Shown: piece after piece, positions 34,183 through 43,334 of the stretch | Numbering within the stretch: the first letter of the stretch is position 1 | Layout: the number at the start of each line of letters is the position of its first letter | NCBI GenBank assembly: GCA_015232455.1 | Contig: JADFZQ010000001.1 | Location: 186,001-250,000 of the forward strand | Source of the DNA: Desulfamplus sp. | GTDB lineage: Bacteria; Desulfobacterota; Desulfobacteria; Desulfobacterales; Desulfobacteraceae | Length of the DNA: 64,000 nt | Direction of reading: 5' to 3' | Made by a program: the position numbers and the translations under genes | Notes under the pieces: model-generated | Seen by the model: only the letters and a program-made list of their open reading frames with translations | The model's database searches: none | What the model was told of the DNA's origin: nothing

Positions 34183-35016
34183 TTAATTATTCCAATCTTT
34201 TTCAGGTAAAACCTCCATTTTATACTTTGCCAAAATTTCACTCACCTTACCAGCTTGGTGCATTTTTTTAAACGATTCATTAAATTTATCAACAACACTT
34301 TTATCAACATATTTTTTTGAAAATCCAATGTAATATTTAAGATATTTATGATCACCTGCATAGCGAATATTTTTTAAACCAAGTTTTGCAACCATTGCAT
34401 TACCAACTTCACGGTTTGAATAAACAGCTTGAACCCTTTGCATATTTAATTTTCTAAACCCAGCCTCGTCATTAGGTCTTACATCTATTGTAAAAGGTGG
34501 AATTCCAGATTTTAGCATTTTATCTTTTATCTCTTCTAATGACTTTGAGGTGTTAGATGGTCCAAAAACCCCTATTGTATAACCAGTAATATCTGAGGGG
34601 TTGTGGTAGTTTAGGTTATTATCAGTATGGACAAAAAATCCATAAGCTGTCTGGACTATTGGATATGAAAAATATAATAACTTTTCCCTCTCTTCATTCC
34701 AACCAATCAAAAAGAGAGCATGGGCGTCTCCCTTTTCAACTTCTTTTTGTGCACGTGTCCAAGGAAGAAGTCTTAATGAACAGCTCATATTAGCATCTTG
34801 GCAAACTTGTTGAATCAGCTCAACAGCAGGTCCTGCAATCTTGCCATTTGATATGCCATCTTTTTCTTCCAGATAATGAAACGGAGGAAAATCTTGAGTG
34901 TTGAATTTTAGTTCATCTGCATAAACATTTGTATAAAATTCTATATAGAGAGGGGTAAAATAGAGACTAAACAATATCAAAAATGAGATTTTATGTTTGT
35001 ACTGGTTTTGCTTCAT
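34183..35016 (-). CDS. Periplasmic solute-binding protein, family 3 (amino-acid-type)
   Basis: 277 residues. Signal peptide at 1-33 (ISFLILFSLYFTPLYIEFYTNVYA). The mature part (LKFNTQDFPPFHYLEEKDG...AGPAVELIQQVCQDANMSCSLRLLPWTRAQKEVEKGDAHALF) is a SBP_bac_3 domain. No ABC permease or ATPase follows, so it may be a free receptor. It lies 19 bp downstream of the chemoreceptor gene in the same direction, so it might deliver a ligand to it. Ligand unknown. Confidence 0.85.
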   Translation of the reverse strand: MKQNQYKHKISFLILFSLYFTPLYIEFYTNVYADELKFNTQDFPPFHYLEEKDGISNGKIAGPAVELIQQVCQDANMSCSLRLLPWTRAQKEVEKGDAHALFLIGWNEEREKLLYFSYPIVQTAYGFFVHTDNNLNYHNPSDITGYTIGVFGPSNTSKSLEEIKDKMLKSGIPPFTIDVRPNDEAGFRKLNMQRVQAVYSNREVGNAMVAKLGLKNIRYAGDHKYLKYYIGFSKKYVDKSVVDKFNESFKKMHQAGKVSEILAKYKMEVLPEKDWNN

Positions 35017-35035
35017 AATTTTCTCCTTTTACTCA

Positions 35036-36988
35036 TTACACTTTGAATCTATTAACCATCTCCTGAAGCTTTTCCGCAAGTTCTGAAAGCTCAGAGGCAC
35101 TTTTATTAACCTTAGAACTGCTTTTAGCAATATCGCTACCAAGATGGTTTACAGAACTTATATCTTTTGCAATATCAGAGGCAACAACAGAGCTTTGAGA
35201 GACATTTTCATTAACATCAGTAATTCCACGAGATGCTTGTGATATATTTTCTGCTATCTCTTCTGTAATTGCTGACTGCTCTTCAACTGCAACAGCAATA
35301 GCAGATACAATACCGTCAATTTCGATTATAACATGTACAACTTCTGCAATATCTTTAACCATCTGCTCAGTTGAACCCTGCACACCTCCTATTTGATCCC
35401 GTATCTTTAGCGTAGCTTCAGCAGTGTGTCTCGCAAGCTCTTTAATCTCATTTGCAACAACTGCAAAACCTTTACCAGCCTCGCCCGCCCTTGCAGATTC
35501 AATGGTTGCGTTGAGTGCTAAGAGTTTGGTCTGCTCTGATATTTCCGTAATTACACTGGTAACTTTACCGATCTCGCAGGTTATAGCACTCATTTTATCA
35601 ATATTAGCTGATGTTGTATTGCTTATATTGACAGCTTTTGAGGTTATCGATTTAGCAGTATTGGCATTTTGTGCAATGTCGTTTATTGTTGATGTCATCT
35701 GATTTGTGGAAGATGCAACAATATTGATATTAACAGATGCCTCTTCTGATGCTGCTGCAACAGAGTTCATATTGCTACTCATCTCTTCTGTAGAAGCTGC
35801 TACACTGCTTAAACCTTTAGCCATGTCATCTGATGCAGAAGACATATTATTGGATAGTTTTGACATATCGTGAGAAGATTGCTTTAAAATAGTAGCGTTA
35901 GATGCAATATCTTGAATCATATTTTGAAGTTTTTGGATAAACTGATTGAACCAACCTGCAAGTTCTCCAACTTCATCTTTACTTGCAATATTGATTCGCA
36001 TGGTTAGATTACCCTCGCCTTGAGCAATATCTTTAAGAGCTTCTGCCATCTCCAAAACTGGGGAGACAATAGTTCCCGCTATACATAGAGAGAGAACTAT
36101 TCCCATAACCACAGAGACTGCAATAAAAACAATAATCATGGTTTTGGCTGTCTTCTCAACTTTTCCCATTTTCTCAATAGTGAGTGTGCCAAGCTCTGAA
36201 AGATTGTTATAGAGATTTGACTGCTGTGTTTCCATCTGTTGCAGGAGAATATGGCTTTGCACCTCTTCATCATGATATTTCGTCAACATGTTTTTAAATA
36301 ATAATGACTGGCTGCTGATCTGCTGACCAACAGCATTGAGATCATGGGAGCTTTCAACTTTTTGTGCCCACTCTTTAACAGCTTGATTCTGCCTTGTCGC
36401 AGCTTTATCAATCTGCTGATAGCCTGTTTCCGTGCTTCGCTGAATATAGCTTGAACTCTCTGCAAAGAGAACTCTGGAACTTGCCATCATCTCTTCGGCT
36501 AAAAACAGACCTTTTTCCAGTATCTTTCTGATGCTCTCCTCCGTTAGGACAAGATCGGATGCAAGTTTAATTTTAGCCTGTTCGGACTGATTCAGTTGTT
36601 CGTAATTTTTTATATATCTGCCGATATTTTCAGAACTTTTAGAGATAACTTTCTTTAAAGTTATCTCGGTTATTTTTTTATCTTCGATAGCAATAAGTTC
36701 TTTGCACTTCTGAAGTTTCTCCATTGCCTTTTTATATGAATCCTGCTGTATAGCTCTGCCCTGTAAGTAGTTGTTCATCAGATAAAGGGCAATACTCTCT
36801 TTTGCCTCTGCAAAAAGCCGTTCAATAGCGTTGATATCACGGTAAAATGCAGTGGCTCTTGCCGTATTTCCTAAGGAATAGTATCCGGCACTGCCCACAA
36901 CTACAATCAAAAAAATGGTTATAGTAAATCCTAAACCGATCTTTTTGCCAAGAGATAGACTATTACATACATCTGATGCTTTATACAT
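35036..36988 (-). CDS. Methyl-accepting chemotaxis protein
   Basis: 650 residues from the ATG at 36988, which has AAAGGAG 5 nt upstream; an ATG at 37003 is also in frame. A first membrane helix ([23 protein letters not shown]), a long periplasmic helical sensor (about 40-275), a second helix ([26 protein letters not shown]), HAMP, and a signalling domain with the conserved tip [33 protein letters not shown]. It feeds the CheA/CheW system. The four-helix periplasmic domain has no recognised ligand motif. Probably co-transcribed with the downstream binding protein. Confidence 0.95.
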   Translation of the reverse strand: MYKASDVCNSLSLGKKIGLGFTITIFLIVVVGSAGYYSLGNTARATAFYRDINAIERLFAEAKESIALYLMNNYLQGRAIQQDSYKKAMEKLQKCKELIAIEDKKITEITLKKVISKSSENIGRYIKNYEQLNQSEQAKIKLASDLVLTEESIRKILEKGLFLAEEMMASSRVLFAESSSYIQRSTETGYQQIDKAATRQNQAVKEWAQKVESSHDLNAVGQQISSQSLLFKNMLTKYHDEEVQSHILLQQMETQQSNLYNNLSELGTLTIEKMGKVEKTAKTMIIVFIAVSVVMGIVLSLCIAGTIVSPVLEMAEALKDIAQGEGNLTMRINIASKDEVGELAGWFNQFIQKLQNMIQDIASNATILKQSSHDMSKLSNNMSSASDDMAKGLSSVAASTEEMSSNMNSVAAASEEASVNINIVASSTNQMTSTINDIAQNANTAKSITSKAVNISNTTSANIDKMSAITCEIGKVTSVITEISEQTKLLALNATIESARAGEAGKGFAVVANEIKELARHTAEATLKIRDQIGGVQGSTEQMVKDIAEVVHVIIEIDGIVSAIAVAVEEQSAITEEIAENISQASRGITDVNENVSQSSVVASDIAKDISSVNHLGSDIAKSSSKVNKSASELSELAEKLQEMVNRFKV

Positions 36989-37026
36989 CTCCACTCCTTT
37001 CATAAAAAAAACAGAGTTGTAATTAT

Positions 37027-37081
37027 GACAACCTCACCCATGAGCTGTCGCCAGAGGCAAGAGTTCATGGGTGAAGTCGTG
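37027..37081. repeat. Hairpin between TRAP permease and chemoreceptor genes
   Basis: CACCCATGAGCT and AGTTCATGGGTG pair with one mismatch around a 15-nt loop, and pairing extends imperfectly outward (GACAACCT / AAGTCGTG). There is no T-tract. It lies between dctM and the chemoreceptor gene, both on the minus strand. It could stop read-through or be a REP-type repeat. Confidence 0.5.
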
Positions 37082-37115
37082 TAAAAGAAAAGGTTGGACT
37101 GATAGCAAGACAGAG

Positions 37116-38396
37116 CTATTTAAACAGGAGATTAGGCAGCCACAGAGATATAGCTGGAATATATGTTATAAACATAAGATAGATAAGCATAACTATAATC
37201 CACGGTGCACAAGCCTTTGTGGTTTCAGTTAATCCAAGATGAGAGATACCAGATGCAACGTAGAGATTAAGCCCAACTGGCGGAGTTATCATTCCTATCT
37301 CCATGTTTACAGTCATCAAAATTCCAAGGTGGATAGGGTCGATATTTAGCTGCATTGCCATTGGAAACAAAAGAGGGGCGGTAATAAGTAAAATTGAAGA
37401 TGGCTCCATAAAATTGCCAGCAGCAAGAAGCAGAAGGTTGACCATTATAAGAAAGCCAACAGAGCCAAGACCCATGTGTGTAATCCAGTCAGTCAACTGC
37501 TGTGGAATCTGCTCTGAGGTAAGGAGAAATGAGAAAAGCACAGCATTGGTGATAATATAGAGAATCATTGCTGACATATTTGCTGCTGCAAGCAAAGTTT
37601 TTGGCACCTCTTTTAATGTCATATCTCGATAGATAAAGACAGCAACAACAAAAGCATAAACAGCACTCATTGCGGCAGCTTCTGTAGGAGTAAATGCACC
37701 TGAATAGATACCGCCAATAACCACAAAAATAAGCAAAAGTCCCCAGATACTCTCTCTAAAAGTACGAAGAACTGTTTTAAAATCAGCTTTGGGAAGGCGT
37801 GGGTAGTTTCGTTTTTTTGCCACAAACCATGTAACACCCATAAGTAATGAGGCAAGAAGAATACCCGGAATAATACCAGCAACAAAGAGCTTTCCGATAG
37901 ATGCGTTGGTTGAAACTGCATAGATAACCATGACAATTGATGGTGGAATCAAAATTCCAAGTCCGCCCGCAGTTCCAATAACACCTACGCCAAATTGCAT
38001 TGGATAACCCTGTTTGACCATTGCTGGAAGAAGGATAGAGCCAATAGCCACAACAGTTGCAGGGCTTGAACCAGAAACAGCGGCAAACAAAGCACAGGCA
38101 AGAACACCACCCAATGCTAAACCACCGCAAAGATGTCCAACTAAAGCTGTTGCAAAGTTTATCATGCGTTTTGCAACTCCGCCGTGAGTCAGAAAGTTTC
38201 CAGCAAGAATAAAGAATGGAATTGCCATGATCTCGAATTTCTCAATACCTGTAAAGAGCTTCATTGCAACAGATTCAACAGGAACGTTTGTCATGGTAAA
38301 AAGGTAGGTTAGAACGGTAAGACCCAAAGAGATGGAGATTGGCATACCAGTGAGCATAAGCACAGCCAATAGTGTAAAAATAATCAATCCGCTCAT
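37116..38396 (-). CDS. dctM: TRAP transporter large permease DctM
   Basis: 426 residues, highly hydrophobic with about 12 membrane segments. Motifs IPFFILAGNFLTHGG, CALFAAVSGSSPATVVAIGSILLPAMVKQGYP, IGTAGGLGILIPPSIVMVIYAV and FTPTEAAAMSAVYA are hallmarks of DctM. It is the sodium-coupled pump of the DctPQM transporter. Its start overlaps the dctQ stop (shared base at 38396). Confidence 0.96.
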   Translation of the reverse strand: MSGLIIFTLLAVLMLTGMPISISLGLTVLTYLFTMTNVPVESVAMKLFTGIEKFEIMAIPFFILAGNFLTHGGVAKRMINFATALVGHLCGGLALGGVLACALFAAVSGSSPATVVAIGSILLPAMVKQGYPMQFGVGVIGTAGGLGILIPPSIVMVIYAVSTNASIGKLFVAGIIPGILLASLLMGVTWFVAKKRNYPRLPKADFKTVLRTFRESIWGLLLIFVVIGGIYSGAFTPTEAAAMSAVYAFVVAVFIYRDMTLKEVPKTLLAAANMSAMILYIITNAVLFSFLLTSEQIPQQLTDWITHMGLGSVGFLIMVNLLLLAAGNFMEPSSILLITAPLLFPMAMQLNIDPIHLGILMTVNMEIGMITPPVGLNLYVASGISHLGLTETTKACAPWIIVMLIYLMFITYIPAISLWLPNLLFK

Positions 38397-39067
38397 TATG
38401 CTTTCCCTCCATTTCCGACAGCTTTAAGGTTATTCTCGCTTTTATTTGGTTTTGTTGCGTTGTAATCTCCTATGGCTGGCTCATCAATTCCGTCAACATG
38501 ACCAGCATCGTGGTGAGGAAGCTGTCCAGTTTTGATAAAACTTACAATCACCTGAAGAAATCTAAAACACATAAGATACGAGCCAAGTGGAATTGCTGAG
38601 TAAAATATCCAGACAGGCCACTCAAGGTCAGGAGAGACAGGACCTTCTGTTAAATCATGCCAGTCAAACCCAAAAGTTGAGGCAACAGCGTAACGAAGTC
38701 CAACTTCCCAAACAAATGCAAACCCTAAAGTGCCTATAATTGCTGTGAATAATGCTCCGCCACTTAGACCAATTACAACAAATTTTGCTCTGAGCTTGCT
38801 ATTAAGACTGTTTATAAAAACATCAACACCAACATGAATTCCTGTTCTTACTCCATAAGCAGCTCCGAATTTTGCCATCCATATAAACATATAAATACAA
38901 AGCTCTTGTGTCCAGCTCATATTAAGGCTTAAAAGCCAGTCCTGAACCACGGGAATCGGCAGTCCACTGGCGTAACGATGAGCAACTGACAGGAATATTA
39001 TCACAGTTGCTGCACCTATGAGCGTGGCGACTAACCACTCTTCCAAATGATCGAGAAGTTTTAACAT
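38396..39067 (-). CDS. dctQ: TRAP transporter small permease DctQ
   Basis: 223 residues with four membrane segments. LNMSWTQELCIYMFIWMAKFGAAYGVRTGIHVGVDVF is the typical DctQ core. It is longer than the usual ~170 residues, with an inserted loop (YAVASTFGFDWHDLTEGPVSPDLEWPVW) and a polar C-terminal tail (DGIDEPAIGDYNATKPNKSENN). AAGGAGAAC precedes the ATG. Partner of DctM and DctP. Confidence 0.92.
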   Translation of the reverse strand: MLKLLDHLEEWLVATLIGAATVIIFLSVAHRYASGLPIPVVQDWLLSLNMSWTQELCIYMFIWMAKFGAAYGVRTGIHVGVDVFINSLNSKLRAKFVVIGLSGGALFTAIIGTLGFAFVWEVGLRYAVASTFGFDWHDLTEGPVSPDLEWPVWIFYSAIPLGSYLMCFRFLQVIVSFIKTGQLPHHDAGHVDGIDEPAIGDYNATKPNKSENNLKAVGNGGKA

Positions 39068-39166
39068 AGCCTTTTTTGTTCTCCTTAAAGATTATTTATT
39101 TCATGCCGCCATGATATAAGCCAGCAATTCCATTTTTGAATATTTCTTAGGATAGATTGAGTAGAA

Positions 39167-39197
39167 GATTTGGCAACTTTCAAAAAGTTGTCAAACC
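39167..39197. repeat. TTTGACAACTT hairpin, copy 3 (diverged)
   Basis: GATTTGGCAACTTTC and AAAAGTTGTCAAACC form the same hairpin seen at 22730 and 29882, with several substitutions. It lies in the dctP-dctQ gap. Confidence 0.7.
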
Positions 39198-39250
39198 TTT
39201 AGGAATCAAAACTTAATAATGCCTAAATTATACCCAGCAAGGTCATAGTA

Positions 39251-39278
39251 GTAGGGAACAACGATCGTTGTTCCCTAC
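39251..39278. repeat. 28-bp perfect palindrome, GTAG type 2
   Basis: The half-site GTAGGGAACAACGA is followed by its exact reverse complement. A truncated copy of the right arm (GTTGTTCCCTACTACTTGTG) follows directly at 39288-39307, so part of the element is tandemly duplicated. Same length and same outer bases as 4858-4885, different core. It lies in the dctP-dctQ gap. Confidence 0.75.
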
Positions 39279-39355
39279 ACTACTTGTGTTGTTCCCTACT
39301 ACTTGTGCTATTAAATTTCCATTCCTTAGAAGCTAAATTGTAAAAGGTGGGAAAT

Positions 39356-40363
39356 TTATTTCTTGAAACCTGTAGCCTGATAAACCTCTTCAATTAACTC
39401 TTTACCAATGCGGTCAGCCATTTTTGCATGAACTGGCACAAGAGCATCTTTCCATACCTGCCTCTCTTCTGGAGTGAGTTTTATGATTTCAGATTTCCCA
39501 GAAGCTGCAACTGATGCAAGGTCTTCTTCGTTTTTCTTTTTTGCAATGTCGTTTGCAAAAATTGTTGCATCTGCCATTGCACTCTCAAGCTGTGTGCGAA
39601 TATCTGCGGGTAGCCCCTCCCAGAATTTTTTGTTTACAAGCACTGCATATCCCAAATAGCCGTGATCTGATGCTGTTACATATTTTTGAACCTCAAACAT
39701 CTTCTGAGTATAAAGGTTTGATGGTGGGTTTTCTGTTCCATCAACAACGCCAGTTTGAAGAGCCTGATAAACTTCAGAGAACGCCATAACCTGTGGAATT
39801 GAACCAAGTGCACGCATCTGAGCATCAAGAATTTTTGAGGACTGGATACGCATTTTCAAACCTTTGCAATCTGTTGGAACTTTTAGGGGTTTATTAGCAC
39901 TCATAACCTTAAAGCCGTTGTCCCAGTATGCAAGTCCGATAATTCCTTTTGGCTGAAGTTTATCAAGTAGTTTTTTTCCAACAGGTCCAAGTGTTATCTT
40001 GTGAAGTTCATCATAACCATTGAAGATAAAAGGAAGGTCAAAAAGCTCAAACTCTTTAACTCCAAGTGGGGCAAACTTGGCAAGAGATGGGGCAAGCATG
40101 TGAACAGCACCCATTTGAAGAGCTTCCATCTCCTCTTTGTCTTTGTAAAGCTGACTGTTTGGATAGACTTCAACTTTTACAGCACCTTTGGTTCTCTCTT
40201 CGGCAAGTTTCTTGAAATACTCGGCAGCTTCACCTTTTGGTGTGTCAACAGCAACAACATGGCTAAATTTAATGATAATAGGGTCAGCAGCCATAACAGT
40301 TGAGGTAAATGCAAATACCACGGCAATTGCCAGAAGGGACATTACTTTCATACTTTTTTTCAT
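39356..40363 (-). CDS. dctP: TRAP transporter substrate-binding protein DctP
   Basis: 335 residues with a cleavable signal (MSLLAIAVVFAFTSTVMA). Signatures: IIIKFSHVVAVDTPKGEAAEYFKKLAEERTKGAVKVEVYPNSQLY, LKMRIQSSKILDAQMRALGSIP (the Arg that binds a carboxylate), and VYQALQTGVVDGTENPPSN. It captures a carboxylate-bearing solute and hands it to DctQM; C4-dicarboxylate is the family default but not proven. AAAGGAGATCG precedes the ATG. The 288-bp gap to dctQ carries several palindromes. Confidence 0.95.
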   Translation of the reverse strand: MKKSMKVMSLLAIAVVFAFTSTVMAADPIIIKFSHVVAVDTPKGEAAEYFKKLAEERTKGAVKVEVYPNSQLYKDKEEMEALQMGAVHMLAPSLAKFAPLGVKEFELFDLPFIFNGYDELHKITLGPVGKKLLDKLQPKGIIGLAYWDNGFKVMSANKPLKVPTDCKGLKMRIQSSKILDAQMRALGSIPQVMAFSEVYQALQTGVVDGTENPPSNLYTQKMFEVQKYVTASDHGYLGYAVLVNKKFWEGLPADIRTQLESAMADATIFANDIAKKKNEEDLASVAASGKSEIIKLTPEERQVWKDALVPVHAKMADRIGKELIEEVYQATGFKK

Positions 40364-40458
40364 TTTACGATCTCCTTTTTTTCACGTTTTAATACAGTTA
40401 AAACAGCACCTAATCCACTACGTTTAAAACAAAACTCCCCACTATGTTTAAATAACAC

Positions 40459-41646
40459 TTATTTAATGATACCCTTCTCCTTCCAGAACCTTTCAGCACC
40501 AGAGTGAAGAGGAGTAATAATACCTATAACTCCAGTCTCAACTGACATCTCTTTTAGATTTGTATTTTGTTGTGATAGATGGTTTAGAGCATCATCAGTG
40601 TATATAATTGATAACATCTGATAGACCACATCAGAAGAGAGTTCAGAATTTACAACTAATATTGCATAATCTTGAAATGAAAGTATATCTTTATCAACTC
40701 CATTATATGTTCCGCTTTTTATCGTTGTTGTTGCAAACCATGGGAACTCTTTTAAAAATCCGCTCTCATAAGCGTCATCTCCGAGATTAATAATTTCAAT
40801 TAAACCTTTTGAGTTATTACTATTAATCTCTGATCCGTTATTTTCAAATCCTTTATTTTTATCTCCTGCTGCCATAGCTACAGCGGGGCAAGGCAGAGCT
40901 GAAAAGACCCAAAAAGCATCAATCTCATTGTTTTTAAAAGCTCGTGCAGCATCATTATAGCCAATAGCTCTTTTCTCTATTTTGTCCCATAATCCTAAGT
41001 GCGTGAGAAAAAGCTCACAAGTTGAATAAGAACCAGAGCCACTGTTGCCAACACCTATCCTTTTACCTTCAAGCTCTTTTACGCTTTTAATTGCCTCATT
41101 TTTAGTGCTATTAGCATTGATTGTGGTGTTATCGCCTTTAGTCTCCAAACCCGCATGAACCACAAGTTGAGCAGATGCCGTATAAAGAGATGCAACAGCC
41201 ATAACCTTTTTGTACGTTGTTGGTGAGTTTGCTAAGTTAGAACTTGAGGAAAAACTTGATGATGAAAGATTTGTAGCTGAAGATGAACTTATGCTTGAAG
41301 AGTCTTGGGTATAGTTCTCAATTTTTCCATTTATGCCACGCCATAAATCGCCCGAATAGACAATAGCCATTTGAAGAGAGCCAGAATCGATCTTTTTAAT
41401 ATTTTCAACTGAACCCTCTGAAGATTGAAGTTGAATTCTAAAGCCTGCCGCCTCTTTTATTGGTTTAAGTGAGGCAATAGCATTAGCAACAGTTTGAAAT
41501 ATGCCACCAGAAGGTCCGCCGCCTAATACGATTTTTTCTTTGGAGATTACAGTAGAATCTTTAGCTGACGAATTAGGAATACATATAAATGTCATTAAGA
41601 ATAGAGATGCAACAAAAAAAATTATTTTACTGTAATCCAATTTCAT
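40459..41646 (-). CDS. TAXI-family TRAP solute receptor
   Basis: 395 residues from the ATG at 41646, preceded by AAAAGGTG. A signal peptide (IIFFVASLFLMTFICIPNSSA) is followed by VLGGGPSGGIFQTVANAIA (IVLGGGPSGG...), the usual TAXI opening, and GKRIGVGNSGSGSYSTCELFL. TAXI receptors normally work with a fused DctQM protein, which is absent here. Two low-complexity insertions are visible: Ser-rich at about 115-140 and Asn/Ser-rich at about 270-285. It may be a sensor rather than a transporter component. Ligand unknown. Confidence 0.88.
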   Translation of the reverse strand: MKLDYSKIIFFVASLFLMTFICIPNSSAKDSTVISKEKIVLGGGPSGGIFQTVANAIASLKPIKEAAGFRIQLQSSEGSVENIKKIDSGSLQMAIVYSGDLWRGINGKIENYTQDSSSISSSSATNLSSSSFSSSSNLANSPTTYKKVMAVASLYTASAQLVVHAGLETKGDNTTINANSTKNEAIKSVKELEGKRIGVGNSGSGSYSTCELFLTHLGLWDKIEKRAIGYNDAARAFKNNEIDAFWVFSALPCPAVAMAAGDKNKGFENNGSEINSNNSKGLIEIINLGDDAYESGFLKEFPWFATTTIKSGTYNGVDKDILSFQDYAILVVNSELSSDVVYQMLSIIYTDDALNHLSQQNTNLKEMSVETGVIGIITPLHSGAERFWKEKGIIK

Positions 41647-41773
41647 ACTTAGCACCTTTTCAGATTTTATATTTTTTCGTATTGATTACTTGGTTGGCAT
41701 TACTATCATTATGAACAATAAAAAACAATCCATGTATTTCTGATTGTGGTGTAGGTATTTTTCTTACAGATTA

Positions 41774-42415
41774 CTACAGTTCAATGATCTTATTTTGAAT
41801 GGCAAATCGTGAAAGTTCGGCGTTATTTCGTAAGTTCAGTTTTTTTAATATTCTTGATCTATAAGTATCTACGGTCTTTACACTAATATGATAGCTTTCC
41901 GCGATCTCATGGTTAGTATAACCCAAAGCAAGTTGTCGTAAAACCTGAAGTTCTCTCATTGATAAAGATTCACTACCTGATTTGTTGCTCTCTCCTCTAA
42001 CTACCCGTATTGCAAGTGCTTCACTCGCCTTTTCAGTAAGGTAGCGTCCTCCAGAATAGAGTTTTTTTACCGCATCTACAAGCTGTTCAGGTGCGGCTTG
42101 TTTGGTTACATATCCCATTGCCCCAGCTTCAACAGCTCTAACAACATACTGCTCCTCATCGTGCATAGTTAAAATAAGAACTGGCATATTTGGAATATGA
42201 AATTTAAGTCGCGATACAACCTCAAGACCGTCCATTCCTGGTGGCATGGAGATATCAACAACGGCAACATCAGGTTTAAATTTTATAGTTTTCTGTATTG
42301 CTTCATTACCGTCAGCAGCTTCAGCAACTACCTCCATTTCGCCACTCTCTTCAATTATGCGGCGAAGTCCCTCACGAACAATCTTATGATCATCTGCAAG
42401 CAATACTTTAATCAT
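41774..42415 (-). CDS. NarL/FixJ-type response regulator
   Basis: 213 residues from the ATG at 42415. The receiver (1-120) has LLADDHKIVREGL with the acidic pair, the phosphorylatable Asp in VAVVDISMPPGMDGLEV, and LILTMHDEEQ and YVTKQAAPEQL. The C-terminal LuxR-type helix-turn-helix is LSMRELQVLRQLALGYTNHEIAESYHISVKTVDTYRSRILKKLNL. No histidine kinase is adjacent. It lies just upstream of the TAXI receptor gene in the same direction, so it might control that gene. Confidence 0.92.
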   Translation of the reverse strand: MIKVLLADDHKIVREGLRRIIEESGEMEVVAEAADGNEAIQKTIKFKPDVAVVDISMPPGMDGLEVVSRLKFHIPNMPVLILTMHDEEQYVVRAVEAGAMGYVTKQAAPEQLVDAVKKLYSGGRYLTEKASEALAIRVVRGESNKSGSESLSMRELQVLRQLALGYTNHEIAESYHISVKTVDTYRSRILKKLNLRNNAELSRFAIQNKIIEL

Positions 42416-42464
42416 GGTTTTTTTCTTCCACAAATCGCTACCTTAACCCAAAGATATTGAAAAA

Positions 42465-43328
42465 TCAGATAAATAGAGTAATTAAAACAAGAGCAATTGT
42501 CCCAAGATAAAAATTGATTTCATATCCTGAGGGTCTTAGAAGGTTGTGCTCTGCTATTTCGGTTCTATTCTCATTATAACATCGAGACGCCATAGCAATA
42601 GCAAGATTATCAGCGGAATTAAAAACTTTTGTAATCAATGGGACAGTAATATTTTTAATTTTTTTTACAGGGTTTTTCCTGAGATGAAAACATCTTGCTT
42701 TTTGAGCGTCTGACACTTCTGTTGCTTTCTCAAGCAGCAAAGGTAAAAATCTAACAAAAAGACTAACCATAACAGCTACTCTTTTTTTTGGTATAAATGG
42801 GAATGGTTTCAAAAACCACATCACAGCACTTTTTATAGCTGATGCTGTAGTTGAAGACGAAAACAGAATTCCCATTATTACGATTAAAAAAAATCGCCAC
42901 GAGACTTGACAGCCATCGGTTAAACCATCTTTATCTATAGGAATATGAGTTAGTATATTAGCATTAATATAATTTAGAATACCAATTAGATCTATTTTTA
43001 CTGAATCTATCTCTATATATTTGAATTCATTGATAAATCCAAATATAGGTATAGATATATGAGAGCTTGAAGCTGTAATAGTCCTAATAATAAATAGAAA
43101 AATTACAATGATAAAAAAATATTTAAGCTCTCTGATTAATCTCCTAATATTGAAACCAGAACGATAAAGTAACCAAGAGAATATAGCAGTTATAAGATAA
43201 AGTTGCAAAAAATGGGCGTTGGCAATTACAATACTCAAAAAAAATATACAGATGATTTTACATCTGACATCTATCTGGAATAAAACAAAACTATCATAAC
43301 GATATGACAATGGAGTTACTTTACCCAT
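42465..43328 (-). CDS. ecfT: ECF transporter transmembrane subunit EcfT (BioN/CbiQ type)
   Basis: 287 residues with about five to six membrane segments and an insertion in the middle (NEFKYIEIDSVKIDLIGILNYINANILTHIPIDKDG). The two coupling-helix motifs normally read Ala-Arg-Gly; here they are KARCFHLRKNP and ASRCYNENRT, with Cys in place of Gly in both. It links the substrate component BioY to the ATPase. Six bp downstream of the ATPase gene. Confidence 0.85.
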   Translation of the reverse strand: MGKVTPLSYRYDSFVLFQIDVRCKIICIFFLSIVIANAHFLQLYLITAIFSWLLYRSGFNIRRLIRELKYFFIIVIFLFIIRTITASSSHISIPIFGFINEFKYIEIDSVKIDLIGILNYINANILTHIPIDKDGLTDGCQVSWRFFLIVIMGILFSSSTTASAIKSAVMWFLKPFPFIPKKRVAVMVSLFVRFLPLLLEKATEVSDAQKARCFHLRKNPVKKIKNITVPLITKVFNSADNLAIAMASRCYNENRTEIAEHNLLRPSGYEINFYLGTIALVLITLFI

Positions 43329-43334
43329 AATTGT

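Noticed and set aside
37027-37081. Possible further attC site between dctM and the chemoreceptor gene
   Set aside because: It has a strong hairpin with outer imperfect pairing, but lacks RYYYAAC/GTTRRRY cores in the right order and lies in a conserved housekeeping context.
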